From: Diphasiastrum complanatum
Taxonomy: Eukaryota > Streptophyta > Lycopodiopsida > Lycopodiales > Lycopodiaceae
Length of the DNA: 64,000 bases
Assembly: GCA_029204225.1 (NCBI GenBank)
Contig: CM055095.1
Span: 39,240,141 to 39,304,140 of the forward strand
Reading direction: 5' to 3'
Positions 20,466 through 48,544 of the stretch are shown piece by piece; the first letter of the stretch is position 1; each line of letters opens with the position of its first letter. The position numbers were made by a program, and so were the translations under genes. Below the pieces are notes generated by a model that did no database searches, had not been told where the DNA came from, and saw nothing but the letters and a program-made list of their open reading frames with translations.

Positions 20466-21072
20466 AAGCATTCAAATATGTCACATGGTTTAAGACACAC
20501 TCAATCATGAAGAACAAGACTTGGAAACTTGTTCATTTACCTACAGGTAAAAAGGCCATTGGATGCAAGTGGGTCGATAGAACTAAGTACAAATCAGATG
20601 GTTAGATAAACATAAGTCAAGATTGGTGGCAAAAGGTTATGCTCAACAGAAAGGGATTAACTATGAGGAAACATTTGCACCAGTTGGCTAAGGCTACTAT
20701 TATGAGGATTGTTTTATCATTGGCCGCTCAGTTTGGATGGGATATTCAACAAATGGATGTGAAGAGTGCATTCCTGAATGGATTTCTAGAGGAAGAAGTC
20801 TACATGGAGCAGCCAGAAGGATACATAGTAGCAGGACATGAGGACAAGGTTTGCAGGTTGGACAAGGCACTATATGGACTTACGCAGTACACGAGGATTG
20901 ACACATACTTTGAGGAGCTTGGCTTTCAGAGAAGTAGTTCGAAGCATACACTTTATGTTTTGATCAGAGACGGTCATATTGTGATTGTAGTGATGTATGT
21001 GGATGACCTTGTTATTACAGGATCTGATCATAGTTTGATTCAGGGGATCAAGAAAGATCTTTCATCAGAGTG
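20466..21072 (+). pseudogene. element E reverse transcriptase remnant
   Basis: Begins in sequence matching the RT N-part (KNKTWKLVHLPTGKKAIGCK), with stops and frame changes to ~20640. From 20690 one frame carries [33 protein letters not shown] and the active site MYVDDLVITGSD (~20995-21025). It stops at KKDLSSE near 21070, where the GAACCGCC-rich element begins. RNase H and the 3' LTR are absent. Confidence 0.87.
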
Positions 21073-21905
21073 TAAGAACCGGCGGATATGCTCTTTTGTA
21101 GGAACCGGCCACGGTTGAGAACCGCCGGGTCCCTTTGAGCCTTGGATTGAGGTTGAGAACCGAACCGTCATTTGGAAGGAGGTATAACCCGAGTATCAAT
21201 TCACCCTACAGAACCTAACATTCATTAAGGGCTTTTGGCAAGTGAGGACATCATGACAGATGAGAATGTAGACCTCATTGAGGAGAATGAATTTTTTCAT
21301 GAGTAACAAGACTTTTTTCAAGGCTATCATTTTTGTTGATGGGTAGTTAGTTGATAAGTGGAATGTTAAAAACTTAAGACATTGTGCAACAAGACTTTTT
21401 TTTAGCGGCTTTAATATAAGACATATTTTTAGAGTGTTTATTTATTTGAGTTGTTTAGCTGTGAAGTATAATTTTTTTGTACAGTTGAAATATCATAGGC
21501 ATTGAAGAGTGTGAGATTTTTATGAGTAATTGATAAGTGGAGGAATGCTCAAACTTTGTGCACTTACACTTTTTTTATGTGGCTTCCACGTGTCTTTTGA
21601 TAAATAATATGAGGAAATTTTAACAGAGTATGCAACAATAATTTTCAAATGACTTTTTATTAATTTTTATAAATATAGTATATATTGAGAACCTGATATA
21701 GGAATCGGCGGTTCTTAATAGAGTAATAACCGGCAGATTGAGAACCGCCAAGATTTATCTTATAAGATATTATTGAGAACCGCCAGGTGTAAATATTTTA
21801 AATGTAATCCAATACCCTGGACCGGCGGTTCTTGGTTTAAAAAAACAAGGCAATACTCTGAACCGGCGGGTATCATAAATATGTGAGAACCGCCCAACAC
21901 TGGTA
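21073..21905. mobile_element. putative non-autonomous DNA transposon with GAACCGCC subterminal repeats
   Basis: Both ends are packed with GAACCGCC/GGCGGTTC variants: about four at 21072-21165 and seven at 21700-21895. The ~530-bp AT-rich middle has none. The left end in direct orientation and the right end in reverse complement both begin AGTGT. Clustered short subterminal motifs are typical of CACTA and some other plant DNA transposons. No transposase is present and no clean target duplication was found, so class and exact ends are uncertain. Confidence 0.5.
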
Positions 21906-22751
21906 CAGACCATTGCATACATGCGTGTACCTAAGATAGAATAATAAAGGTAATCTCTCATCTGCTCCTTCTCCTCCTTTCTTTGAGGACACTAGTCCTT
22001 CTACAATCTTAAGCCTAGATCCATTGGTGAGTGAGCTAACTTGCAATTCATCATATTATATCTGATAAGTATGTTGAAAATGTACCTCTATTAAGTGATA
22101 TTAATCAACTTTTTCTCTTGGTCTCTGTGAATCTAAATTCCGAAACAGTAATGAGCTTCGCCCAGATCTTTCATGTCGAATTCTAATGAAAGCATCTTCT
22201 TAGCATCTTTTATTAGATAGATCGACACTCTCGCTAAAAAAGCAGCGTGTCGAGAACATATATAGTAAAAGATTGTTGCACGGTCTTAGAATCTGAGGTG
22301 CAATTTGAATGGATTTTGTTTTTCAAAAAAATAAAAGCTGAAAAGAGGGTTTCACACGTGTTTGAAACGGGTTTGGTTGCAATTTTTCTAAATCACAAAA
22401 GCGGCATTCCATTGTGACCCTTATCGAGTCAAACAAGGTCATTTGATTGGCATGAATAGAAATTGATATCCATAAGTTATGGTACAAGGGCCCCAAGGGG
22501 AAGATTCTGCTTCTCATTGACATAGGAAATGTTGCTGATCTTGTTGGAAACTGTGATAGGAGAGGAGAATCACGTGTCTATTCAACTGCAGCAATTGCTG
22601 CAGCATAGCCTTATGCCTTGAAAGCGAGGAAGGGGAGGGGAAGGGGAAAGAGACAGAGAGAGAAAGAAATAAAGAAAGAAAGAAAAAGAGAATTAATTCA
22701 TAGTCCAATTCTAGCGCACTAACCTGTCATCTACGCAACAAGCTGTATTAG
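21906..22751. other. intergenic, no gene recognised
   Basis: AT-rich sequence with a purine-rich GGAAGGGGAGG...AAAGAAAG tract at ~22625-22692. No coding or transposon homology recognised. Confidence 0.4.
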
Positions 22752-22943
22752 GATGGCGCAAAGATTGCTATGTCTGCGCCAATTCCCTCACCTCTTGTTG
22801 TTCCCTGTTATGCCTTGCCTAGATATCAATAATGTGTTGTTGTACATCATTTATAGCCAACATAAAGGAATCAGCATCATGGGCAACAGTAGCACATGTA
22901 GCTTCAGCCGCCGCTTTAGCTTGTCTTGGTTGGTTAGGATCCA
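22752..22943 (-). pseudogene. possible LTR-element gag N-terminus, degenerate
   Basis: Minus strand from 22943: MDPNQPRQAKAAAEATCATV, with stops after ~41 and ~55 codons. The Ala/Gln-rich opening resembles gag starts of plant gypsy elements, but no conserved gag block follows. Weak call. Confidence 0.25.
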
Positions 22944-38814
<15,871 letters not shown>

Positions 38815-39534
38815 TGGATCAACGTAAACCCTAATTGCAACGCTTCTTAAAGCTGCAAAGGGAGGAATCAGAGTTGCTTATGATACCGGCAAACTGAGAA
38901 AAGGCGACTGACGGCAACCGCTTCTTACACGAAGAAGCAAGAGATGTAGATCATGGTTTTGCTTCTAAATTTCATCAGCATCATCTGTCCAGAGCTCTGA
39001 TCGGAAGTCAGATCTAAGATCCAGACAGCCGAGAAGAAGATCAAGCAGAACAGCTAAAAGAGAGAACAAGCGTAATAAGAAGAATGAAAGAACATCACCC
39101 AAAACCCTAAGCGATATGAAAATAGGTCACAACAAAAGAACACAAGAAACCCCCTATTTATCCCTTTGCACTTATTATTAGGGGCTCTTTCCATGTGGCC
39201 CTTTCAACGTGGCGCAAGGTCACCATTTCTTGGTTAATCAGGTTCACCTCTTCTGTTATCTCTGGCACTTAATTTTTGAGTTTTGTGAGAGTCCGCTCAC
39301 TCGTTCTCCGACCCATGCTTTTGATTTACGTCAGCTTCCCGAGTAAACAAGCGAGCATGGTAAGGTGCTCTTACCTGCCAAAGCATGTGAAACCACCCAA
39401 TCCCACTCTTTTAACCATGGGACTGCATGTTTGGACCCAACCCAATGAACATTGGTCATGTGGCCATGTGGCCATGTGACAATCGTTCATTGCTCAAAAG
39501 TGAGTTGTGCCAATGTAAGGCATATAAGTTTTCA
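38815..39534 (-). other. 5' flank of the helicase gene
   Basis: Presumed 5' UTR and promoter. AG-rich sequence with several AGAAG words lies at 38930-39130. No confident TATA box or start site. The SINE array begins about 720 bp upstream of the start codon. Confidence 0.4.
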
Positions 39535-40003
39535 GACACCGTGAAATGCTTCTTGGTTTCCAAGGGGAGGCTCGAACCTAAGACCAAAGAAACTTTGGAG
39601 ACACCGTGAAATGCTTCTTGGTTTCCAAGGGGAGGCTCGAACCTGGGACCAAAGAAACTTTGGATGCCAAGCTAACCAGTTGAGCCAACCCCGTTGGGTG
39701 ACACCGTGAAATGGAGTGACTTCAACCATACAGACTACATGACTCATCTACACACCGGGGGGTAAGGTTTTCATACACCATGAAATGCTTCTTGGTTTCC
39801 AAGGGAGGCTCGAACTTGGGACCAAAGAAACTTTGGATGCCAAGTTAACCAACTAGGCCAACCCCTTTGGGCTACACCATGAAATGCTTCTTGGTTTCCA
39901 AGGGGAGGCTCGAACCTGGGACCAAAGAAACTTTGGATGCCAAGCCAACCAACTGAGCCAACCCCGTTGGTTACACACCATGAAATGGAGTGACTTCAAC
40001 CAT
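39535..40003 (-). repeat. tandem array of a tRNA-derived SINE (four copies)
   Basis: Copies at 39535-39600 (truncated), 39601-39698, 39774-39871 and 39873-39970. On the minus strand each reads GGGGTTGGCTCAACTGGTTAGC (A-box type), a CCAAAG-TTT-CTTTGG stem, GGTTCGAGCCTCC (B-box type), then GGAAACCAAGAAGCATTTCA. A second motif, ACACCRTGAAATGGAGTGAC, follows copies 2 and 4, indicating that a block of copies was duplicated together. A diverged fifth copy lies at 51672. Confidence 0.75.
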
Positions 40004-40029
40004 AAGGACGACAAACAAGGTTTAGAACA

Positions 40030-40660
40030 CTTATGTTTTTTGCTCTTCCTTATTGTATAGGTGATTTTACTAAAAAGGCTAATTTTCACAGCATTCCCAA
40101 TCACTTTTTAGAGGCTGATTGGTTTGTTTCCTTAGGTGATGTTATTTTAATTCTTTTAAACCGTAGTCTTTCTATTATTCACGATGGCACCGCTTATTAT
40201 ACCTTTTATGGCATTGGTTTTGCAGCTGATTTTTCCATTATTTTCGCTAAATAGTTTATGAGTTCCTTACCCAAAGCTCAAGGAGCAAGTTTATTACTTG
40301 TTTATATTGAGTCTTCTAATCTTGCACCAGCTTCTGTTATTCTCTTATCAATTGAGACTTTATTACAAAAATATTATCATGTTTTTTTTTTTGAGTCTTC
40401 ATCCTTGCCTTGACTCAGCACATTGATTTACTCCTCAGTTATGCTCCTGCTTCATGAGCTCATTATCACATGACAAGAACATGGTGAGATCCACATCTAG
40501 ATTATTGACTTATTACATTGAGGCCTCATTACCCCTAACCAAAGTCCTTTTGGTGACTCATATTCACGTGGTTGATAAAAAAGATAATTCTATACATCTT
40601 TGTATTGCTTATCATGCCCTTAATTGCCTTACCATTTGTAAGTGAAAGCACTTCAAGATC
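40030..40660 (+). pseudogene. decayed Ty3/gypsy protease-to-RT remnant
   Basis: Near 40410-40450 the plus strand encodes HIDLLLSYAPAS, then AHYHM, which matches the gypsy linker HxIDLLPGxxPxxxxPYRM. At 40550-40645 come SPFG and DKKDNSIHLCIAYHALNCLT, matching KKDGSLRLCIDYRALNKLT. Stops and frameshifts throughout. Confidence 0.65.
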
Positions 40661-40806
40661 CTACTTACAAGACACCCACAAAGGAATAATAGTGGAGCAA
40701 AACCACCCAACCAATGAGAAGCTATCGATCAATCTTCGATATCATCACCCCTGAGCCACGGGATAGGATACATCAAACATTCATAAGATCTTCATACAGC
40801 TAATAT

Positions 40807-40968
40807 CTGTAGTATATTTCTTTGTCCTACCTGTCAGAGGACTACTCAGGGTCGTCACTCTTGAACGCACTTACATTCTACATAAGAGATGCAAGCCTAG
40901 AACGCTCTTTCACAGAACAGAGTGTAGCCCAAATGAATGTTCTGTAGATTCTACTGCTACTTACTCTA
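40807..40968 (+). repeat. inverted repeat, left arm (pairs with 45205-45365)
   Basis: 162 bp, about 96% identical to the reverse complement of 45205-45365 (five substitutions and one indel by eye). On the right side this sequence leads into gag of a minus-strand gypsy element, so the left arm is probably a second, oppositely oriented copy of that region. Confidence 0.85.
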
Positions 40969-43900
40969 AAAATGGATTGAAATCAGATCCTACACTACAT
41001 TGAACTGAGCTACATTTGCATAACTGATAAACAAGAAACAAGAACTAAACTACAACATGTTAGAAGTCCAAGAATCAAGAAACTAACCAGCCTTTTGATT
41101 CTTGGACATCCCAAGAACATCAAGAACTAGAATGTTAGAGAATATGCAAGATTTATGCCACATTTCTAGCCTATTTAGTTTACTTGAATGTTGGATCCTA
41201 CATTAATCCACAAGAAACCATGAAATCTAATCCACGACTAGGAAAGCAAGAAAACTAATCCACTCTAAATCCACAACCACACACAATATGAATGGAAGGG
41301 CATGATCATAGGGGCATCACTCAAGAAAACCATCATGATCAAGGAGCTTAGTGTAGCATCAAACTCATGGGAAATCTCCTTATTAAGCATGGAGTAGATA
41401 CAATGCAAAAAGCTCATCTTCACAAAGAGGGAGTCTCTTAAATAAGCAAGAGAGCTCCTTAGGTGGCATCCTAGTGGAATTTCCACATTTCACTAATTAC
41501 AAGTGGAATATTGCTCTCCACTAGAGGTCACCATCAAAAGGTGACTCACTCTACTTTCTTTAAGAGGGATCTACTTGCATTTATTATATTTGCTTAGAAA
41601 TATTAATTCGTACATGGTCATTCCATCTTCCGGGATTCACCATGAGGCTTACAGAGTTATTGCTTGTTATTACTAACTAGCATTTCTCGGCTCTCAATCT
41701 TCATTAGTCTCGTCTTCTCAGAGACCTCCTCGGTCTAAGGTGAGAGGTGCTCTTGAGTTGCCCTGTCTGAGTATCTTGGGGATTCGACAAATCAGCCAAC
41801 ATCATCCCACCCCTAATGTGTTGCAGGACCCACTGCAACTCATATTGGACGATGTCGCTCCGCTTTGCATTGGCATCTTCGATCGTCACTTGGAAAAGCG
41901 TAGATCCTCGTTCGCTTACATAAAACCAAGTGCTTATTGTCGCCAGTCTTTATCACAAAAACTATTTTTCACAAATTGTCGCAATTGGATTAGAATGTCT
42001 TATTGCTATAGGTGGTTGACATTCTCAAAATTGGAGAGCTCTCAGCAGCTTCACAACTTGCATGCTCGAGTGCTTTTCTCATGTCTCTTTCTTATTTCTT
42101 GTATCTGCCATTGACGGTTTCACTTCTAGTTTCTAGGCAGATTCTAACTTCTGGGAGGTTGTATCCTCCATATTGCTTCTGGGCATTTCCGCAATTCTTT
42201 TCTCAGTTGAAGTTCCAGTCTTGTCGATGCTCTTTTCTGATAGGTAGCACAAATCTTGGTTATCAGTCTCAAGGGGATGGATTCATCAACAATTGATGGT
42301 AGGAACAGTTTTGGATGGACGGTTTGGTAACGATAAGGAAACATGATGAAGGCTTGGTGGTAGGGTGAAAGAACTGATAGTTCTATGGTTGCAGCCTTGG
42401 ACCCTTGCAATATCGAGCTTTGACCACCACTTGCTGGGTGAGGAGCTCGCTTTAGTTTGCAGGTTCACGGATGTCTTCATTTTTCATTTTTTGTAGCTCT
42501 TTCTTTTGATCCGTTACTTTTGGATCTCTTTGGGCTTCATAAGAGGGGATTCAACTATCATTGCTCTAGAGAGTTTCTTTTGATCAAGGTTGATCTGACT
42601 CATCTGTTGCTTAAGTTTTTTGTCCTTTCCTCCTCAGCTTCCTGGATCTTTCTTTTTATTTCTTCTAGCTGCTTCGTCTGCTTTTGTAGGTCTTTTTTGG
42701 CTGAACAACCAATATAGGTGGTAGTTGGTCTCTGCAAGACATTTGCAATGATCTATCAGCTGCTTTGGTAAGACTATCAAAAATTGGAAATTTCTCAGAA
42801 GAACAGTAAACTGATGATAAACAAACAGGTGGAAGGAAGGGTGGTGGTGACAACGGTAGATGGTGTGGACGAAAGGCATGAGAATGGGCGCAGAAGTATG
42901 GCAAGAGGTCGGTTGAAAAAGAAGACTGATTTTCCAATGCTTGTATTTCCCTTTCTGAAGGATCTTCATCGTGACTGGGGTACTTCTTTTGATTGAGTCT
43001 CTTTGGATTACCCATCTGCCTTCTTTAGCCTTGTCTTTTTCATATTAGACTTGTGACCTTGGTTGTCGATCTTGTTGATGTTGTTGCTGACAGCGCAACT
43101 GATCCAGTGGATCCAAGCAAATCCAATCTCTCTCCCCTCCCAAAAAAACTCTGTTGGTGGGGATGTTGTTGTTGGTGACTGTTCATGCTCAGGATTGGAT
43201 CGGCGTGTGGAACACGTAGTTGAAACTCGTTGAACATGCGACTGGACTAAAGATTGAACAAATTTTAACTAAATTTGTTTCGATCTTGCTGTAGTTGACT
43301 CAAAGAATAATATGACAATGATATGCAGGAATCAACTCTAAGTTGACATGGATTTTTCATATGTCTCAAAAATCCTAAACTATTGTACAAGGGAATCTGA
43401 AGATGGATAGATGAATGAAAATGTGTTTTGGAGATGCTCTATAGAAGACTCTTGTGCAATAGCTATTTCTCATGCAAAAATCAATCACACAAAATAGGTG
43501 AAGAGAAACAAGGAAATAAACAAACGTGACAAAGAGTGAGAACTGTATAGCACTTGTTGAACAAAACTTGCATTCATGAACATTGATAATGTACCTTGAT
43601 AGTTGCAATATTTCAGTTGTTTTGTAGAGTAATGTGACTTACTCTGACATGCCCTTGTCAAAACAAGGCAAGGTTGGTTACACTAAAATCTACCATCATT
43701 GATAGCAGATATTGTAAGATATAGCTTGAGATGTAGGTATTATTGAGGTACTATGTCCTGAGGACCTCTGTGAACAAGAGATTTAGAAACGAATCTCTAT
43801 CTAGATTTCCGAATCCGAGAAATATTGTGTATTGGCACATTGGAAATCTTATCAGCATGTGGAAAGACAAATAGATTTGAGGTTGTAGAAGGGGAGAAAA

Positions 43901-43994
43901 ACTGTCAATTCCCTGTGGAGGTTGCTCTTGGTTGGACATTGTAGCAGATGACGAAATACCGGTTTCACTTTCTTTCGACAAGGACTCATTTCAT
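40969..43994. other. unassigned, between inverted-repeat arms
   Basis: No pol domains and no host exon recognised on either strand. Several 60-120-codon open frames (for example minus 43015-42665, plus 41740-42114) overlap each other and show no motif. Confidence 0.4.
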
Positions 43995-44189
43995 ATTGTC
44001 TTTTTTCATTATGGAGCTGGTGTATTGGACGGTGATGTAGTAGAAGTTTACAAGAAACTTCTTGATTGAGCAGCAGGTTTAACTGTTGGTTGCTATGGTG
44101 CTCGTGTTGTTGTCGTGAGGATCCTATTTTGATTCATAACTGACGTGACGGACAGGTAGGATCTTAGTTGGTTATTTTGGACAGTCTTT

Positions 44190-45190
44190 GAAACTGTGTT
44201 TTCGGATATAGTCGGGACACTCAGCATGGTACTGGGTCTTAACTGGACAATCGACCATGAAGTGGCCGGTTTCACCACAGATGAAACATCTGGTGTGCAG
44301 TGGCCCTTGTATAACGGCGTAGCCATCTTGTATGGCTAGTGTTCTGGACTTGCTGGTGGATATTCATGATAAGGCAAGGAATGTCCAGATGGTGATGGGT
44401 GTTCTTCGTATTGTTGAACTGTATGTGCTTGGATAGGTCGATATGAAGGACTAGCATCAACAAGATGTGTAGCCCGGCAGTGTGGGCACCATATTGTTTT
44501 TCGTCTATAAGGTATCTGTGCAGGATTTGACTGACCAGACATACTGCTTTGGATAGACTTCAGGGTAGTTTGAAACTCATTGGTGAGTTTCTCCATTTGA
44601 AGTTGGTGTTGCTTATTAAGCAACTCCAGCTGTGATTTCCAAAGCTGATCTCGGGTGTCCTCGATCGGCTTCGACTCATGGACAGGAGCATGTGGTGCTT
44701 GTCTTTCCCTGGATTCATCAACATCTAATCCTTCGTCTTCTTCCTTGATGGCATCAGACATAGCTAACTTTAGACTCGTGTATTCATCATTGGATTTAAG
44801 CTCGCGTCTAATCCATCTTGGAAGGCCGACTAAAAACCAGATGATGAGCTTCTGTTCAGAGGGCTGTTCTCGTACTTGACTTTTGAGGTGTTTAAAACGC
44901 TCGATATAGTCTTGTACACGTTCATCCTTTGCCATCTTGATGTTACTCAATTTGACAAAAGGACTCTCGATCAAGCGAAAGGGCTTAAAACACTTGATAA
45001 AGGACTCTTTCAAAATTGACCAGTCTCTTCACGATCAAGGTTGAAAAACCAGTCGCATGCTTTAGCAATCATGGTCATCGAAAATAGTTGGACCATAGCA
45101 TCGGGAGATGTTTCGCCATACACATCACATGCATTCTCAAAGATTTGCAAAAATCTTTGAGGGTCCGAACTACCATCAAACTTTGGTAGA
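44190..45190 (-). pseudogene. Ty3/gypsy-type gag, frameshifted
   Basis: Minus strand from 45190: PKLDLPKFDGSSDPQRFLQI and VYGETSPDAMVQLFSMTMIA, the retrotransposon gag domain start. A stop follows near 45010. From 45013 to 44336 comes FIKCFKPFRLIESPFVKLSN, RVQDYIERFKHLKSQV and IIWFLVGLPRWIRREL, then a Gln/Glu-rich region and a CPHC motif. After another frame change a zinc knuckle CFICGETGHFMVDC lies at ~44290-44250. No pol follows. Confidence 0.8.
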
Positions 45191-45204
45191 TCTAGCTTGG
45201 GTGT

Positions 45205-45365
45205 TAGAGTAAGTAGCAGTAGAATCTATAGAACGTTCATTTGGGCTGCACTCTGTTCTGTGAAAGAGCGTTCTAGGCTTGCATCTTTATGTAGAATGTG
45301 AGTGCGTTCAAGAGTGACGACCCTGAGTAGTCCTCTGACAGGCAGGACAAAGAAATATACTACAG
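45205..45365 (-). repeat. inverted repeat, right arm
   Basis: Pairs with 40807-40968. On the minus strand it runs directly into the gag frame below 45190. Confidence 0.85.
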
Positions 45366-46689
45366 AGTTATTCAGTTCGTTTCTGCCTGGCCTGGGCATT
45401 GTAAGAAATAAGAAACAATCAAGTAATGCCCAAACGAACCTGGTAACAGGCAAGAAATAGATTTGTAAGCAAGAAGCAGAAAGGTAAACAACAGGTCCTC
45501 TGGAGCAGGGGATCTGTCAACATTTGGCACCGTTGCATTGAACTCCAACACCTTCTACATCAGAAACCCGCAACCTTGCCCACGCTCAGATCACTGCAAG
45601 CGCACTCTAAATCTTTAAACACATCTAAGTTTCTGCAACTGAACAGAGCCACCCCGTAGGCTACATCATTACCCAAATCCACGAGATGTTAGACTCGCCA
45701 ATCATTTGTAACCAAACACACTAACAGACCTAGATTTCATTCTATCCAAGCTCCCGCTCCTCCAGTTTTCCTAGCTTCCTTATTATGTCACAATACATCT
45801 TTGGTATGTGACTATAAAGTAAGAATCTTTATCGAGAATATTTTAAAAGTTCAAAGCATTAAAGGTCAGGGATCCAATAATGGTGATGATCAGGTTAGCA
45901 ACAAGTTTATCGACATATGGAGCACATATGCAAACCAATTCACAACCTTGAGGTTACTTCTAGATGAGAGAGAATGTAGAACGAGATTTGTGTTTGGACA
46001 TGTGTCTTATGTTGGTGAGGATATTGTTTTGTAGAGGTTGTTCTGAATAGGTTGCCAATATCACATGTTTCATTGTTTGGAATAAAATCGAGTGTAGGTT
46101 TTTTGAGCAATTTTGCTATGAATCGTCTTTACTCACTTCATTGGAAGCTTTATCTAGGGATGATATGCAACCTATGAAGTTTGTTCTAATAGGATGTTAT
46201 GGCAAGATTAAAGTGAAAATAAGTGTATCAAAAAAAGAAGAAGGTGTTTATGCTTGTAGAGATAAAAGTAAGGTGTTTACATGCAAGACAAGAGAAAGTG
46301 AGAGGCATGAAAAAGAGAGGGAAGCTATTATCGTTGTAAGTCCAAGTCTTGTTGATATTGGAAATGCCTATGATGGAGGACCACTAGAATATTTATCACG
46401 TAATTTAAGGAGTGAACCTAGGAAGATATTTTTGGTAATCTTGTTTTAGTGAATTCTATAGGAATACATTTGCAGTGGACAAGGTCTAGCTTCTTTCTAA
46501 GATCAGCAAATGTTTGCAGAGAGCATAAGCACCCAAACATTGTTAAATGTTTCAAGCTTTACTTGTATCCATAATAAGCTTCAAATGACATTTTGGAGTC
46601 CACTACTTTTGTGCTTGAATTGTTTTGCAAACAATAAAATGTAGATATTGCTTTAGCCCAAGTTTTTTAAGGGTAGCTAAGCGTCTGCT
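45366..46689. other. unassigned sequence with two open frames
   Basis: Plus-strand frames 45801-46034 (77 codons, including DERECRTRFVFGHVSYVGED) and 46141-46449 (102 codons, Lys-rich middle, SERHEKEREA) are about 100 bp apart. Neither was recognised. They could be fragments of one decayed gene or transposon. Confidence 0.3.
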
Positions 46690-47554
46690 GCAACCAATAA
46701 CGACCGATTTCAATTACTCCCTTCTACTGTGGAGTATAGCTAGTGGTGAATTGGTGATGTATGCCACAACAAGAAATAAGATAGTCAGACATTTCATTTG
46801 ATATGAATTATCTCCCATAGTTTGTGTAGGGACTTGATCTTTCGATTAGTTTGTGTTTCAACAAACTTTTTAATTTTTTTGAAATAGTCAAATTCCTCGG
46901 TCAAAATCTAGAATGATCATCAATGTGATAAAATATAATGCAAAACTTAGTGAGGGCATGCTCATAGTGTTGGAAACGGTTCAATAGATCAGTTTATAAT
47001 AATTAACAAATTTTGATCTGCTATTACACATAGGAAATATTGTCTAAACAATACGTTATAAGTTTTTTGTAAATTTGTTAGTGCTAATACGAAGCTGTAG
47101 GTAAATAATAGTTTGAAAATTATTGAGGCATCTCAGACAGCCGTAATGTTGGTGTATGATGTGAAATGGTGGTCTACGTGGTCTACGATTGATTGCGACT
47201 ACAACGGAGCTGTGACGGAAGCAGAACACGAGAGACGATTACGATGTAAACGATGTCTCTACCAATAGTAAGAAAGACAATTATGAAGGTAGTAATAACT
47301 GCGATTTCAAGAACATGGATTGACTAGGGAATGTAATCAAAAGCTTGTTGTCCTTTTGGGTTATCATAGTAGGAGTCTGAGACTGCCATAACAGTAGGAT
47401 TGCGAAGCATTAGGTGTCTTGGACAACCATGCGATCCTCTGTCTCTGATAACCTTGTTCGTGTGCAAGAGAGTTAGAGAGACAATTGCTATCAAGAACGT
47501 AATAATTGAACAGTAGCAAATCTGTGTAAATGAGAGAATCAGAACACAATACAA
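46690..47554 (-). mobile_element. decayed minus-strand Ty1/copia remnant
   Basis: At 46935-46690 the minus strand encodes IDDHSRF, then EFDYFKKLKKFVETQTNRKIKS and YTPQ-KGVIE, a mutated copy of the copia integrase core. A primer-binding-like GGTTATCAGAGAC sits at ~47440-47460, followed by a possible gag start (VMAVSDSYYDNPKG) near 47390. The region above 47470, with a (GT)n tract, may be the LTR. Ends uncertain. Confidence 0.5.
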
Positions 47555-47616
47555 TAGCGCTGATAAGCGCGTATTCCTACTTACAGATTCTGAAACAATG
47601 GATATAGTTCTAGCTC

Positions 47617-47618
<2 letters not shown>

Positions 47619-47662
<44 letters not shown>
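47619..47662. repeat. (GT)n microsatellite
   Basis: About 44 bp of GT/TG, the only long GT tract in the window; the others are nearly all GA/CT. Confidence 0.95.
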
Positions 47663-47668
<6 letters not shown>

Positions 47669-48544
47669 ACTAACTCTAAAGAGCTAGCTACTTAAGACCT
47701 TTTGGTCGTTTAATCACTTTGTGCATCTACAGATTGTTCACTCACTACTCTCTATCTCTCTCCTTCTCTTCACTCATATACATATTTATAGCTGTCATAG
47801 TCTTTTGATTTATTGCAATTACAGTTTACAAGATGATTAACAACCGTTTAAACATGATCCATAGATTTGTTATTGGAGCGTCGTGAAGGAGGAGAAGTAC
47901 AGAGTAACGTATCCTCCGTATGCGTCGTAGTGCAAGGATGTAGGCCGTGATGGCCGTAGTCTATCCGTAGTCATTTGAACAACTGCTGGTCATTCGTTCA
48001 GCAGTTGATTGTTTGCTTCCTTTGTTGGTAATCGTAAGTGATAACTTACAGAGCTAAACGATGAGATGGGTCAACTTCGTTGGGCTGATATCGCAGGAAC
48101 TCGCAAATCGTTGTCGCAGGTCGACTTCGTTGATAACCGTAAGTAGGTTACTTACGTTTTCAGACGGTTGAGGAGAGTTGACTCTGGTCATGGCTTCCAT
48201 TGTAGGAGATTATCTTTGACCTTCGGCTTGATCGATTACGTTGATAATAAGCACATGCAGTCAACGGACAATTCAAAATGACAAGCAAACATTATTCACT
48301 AAATGGTTCATGTTAATAATCTGAAGTGTCAATGCAGAAGAGACAATGGTCAGTTGAAATACTTACACAAGAATCATGAAACAATAAGAATATCCTCGAA
48401 TTGAATTGATTTTATAACTTTGAAATTTACATACATTGTGACAAAAGCACGCATATTGATACGATTTCAAAATTTGAAATTGTTGTCCTCCTCCTCTTAT
48501 CTCCTCATGTTCTCACGTTTTCATCTCAGCGTCCTGCAATTGCA

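Larger units (their letters stand above)
12411..21072 (+). mobile_element. Ty1/copia element E, split by element F
   Basis: LTR (12411-12754), primer-binding site, repeat-rich leader, partial gag, a protease stump, gag-pre-integrase and the start of integrase up to 14203. Element F follows, then RT from 20466 to about 21072. The family is the same as A, B and D. The 3' end is lost at a GAACCGCC-rich element. Confidence 0.87.

Noticed and set aside
42634-43015. Two overlapping ~110-codon minus-strand frames with Pro/His-rich sequence
   Set aside because: Frames overlap each other and show no conserved domain; probably decayed element sequence.
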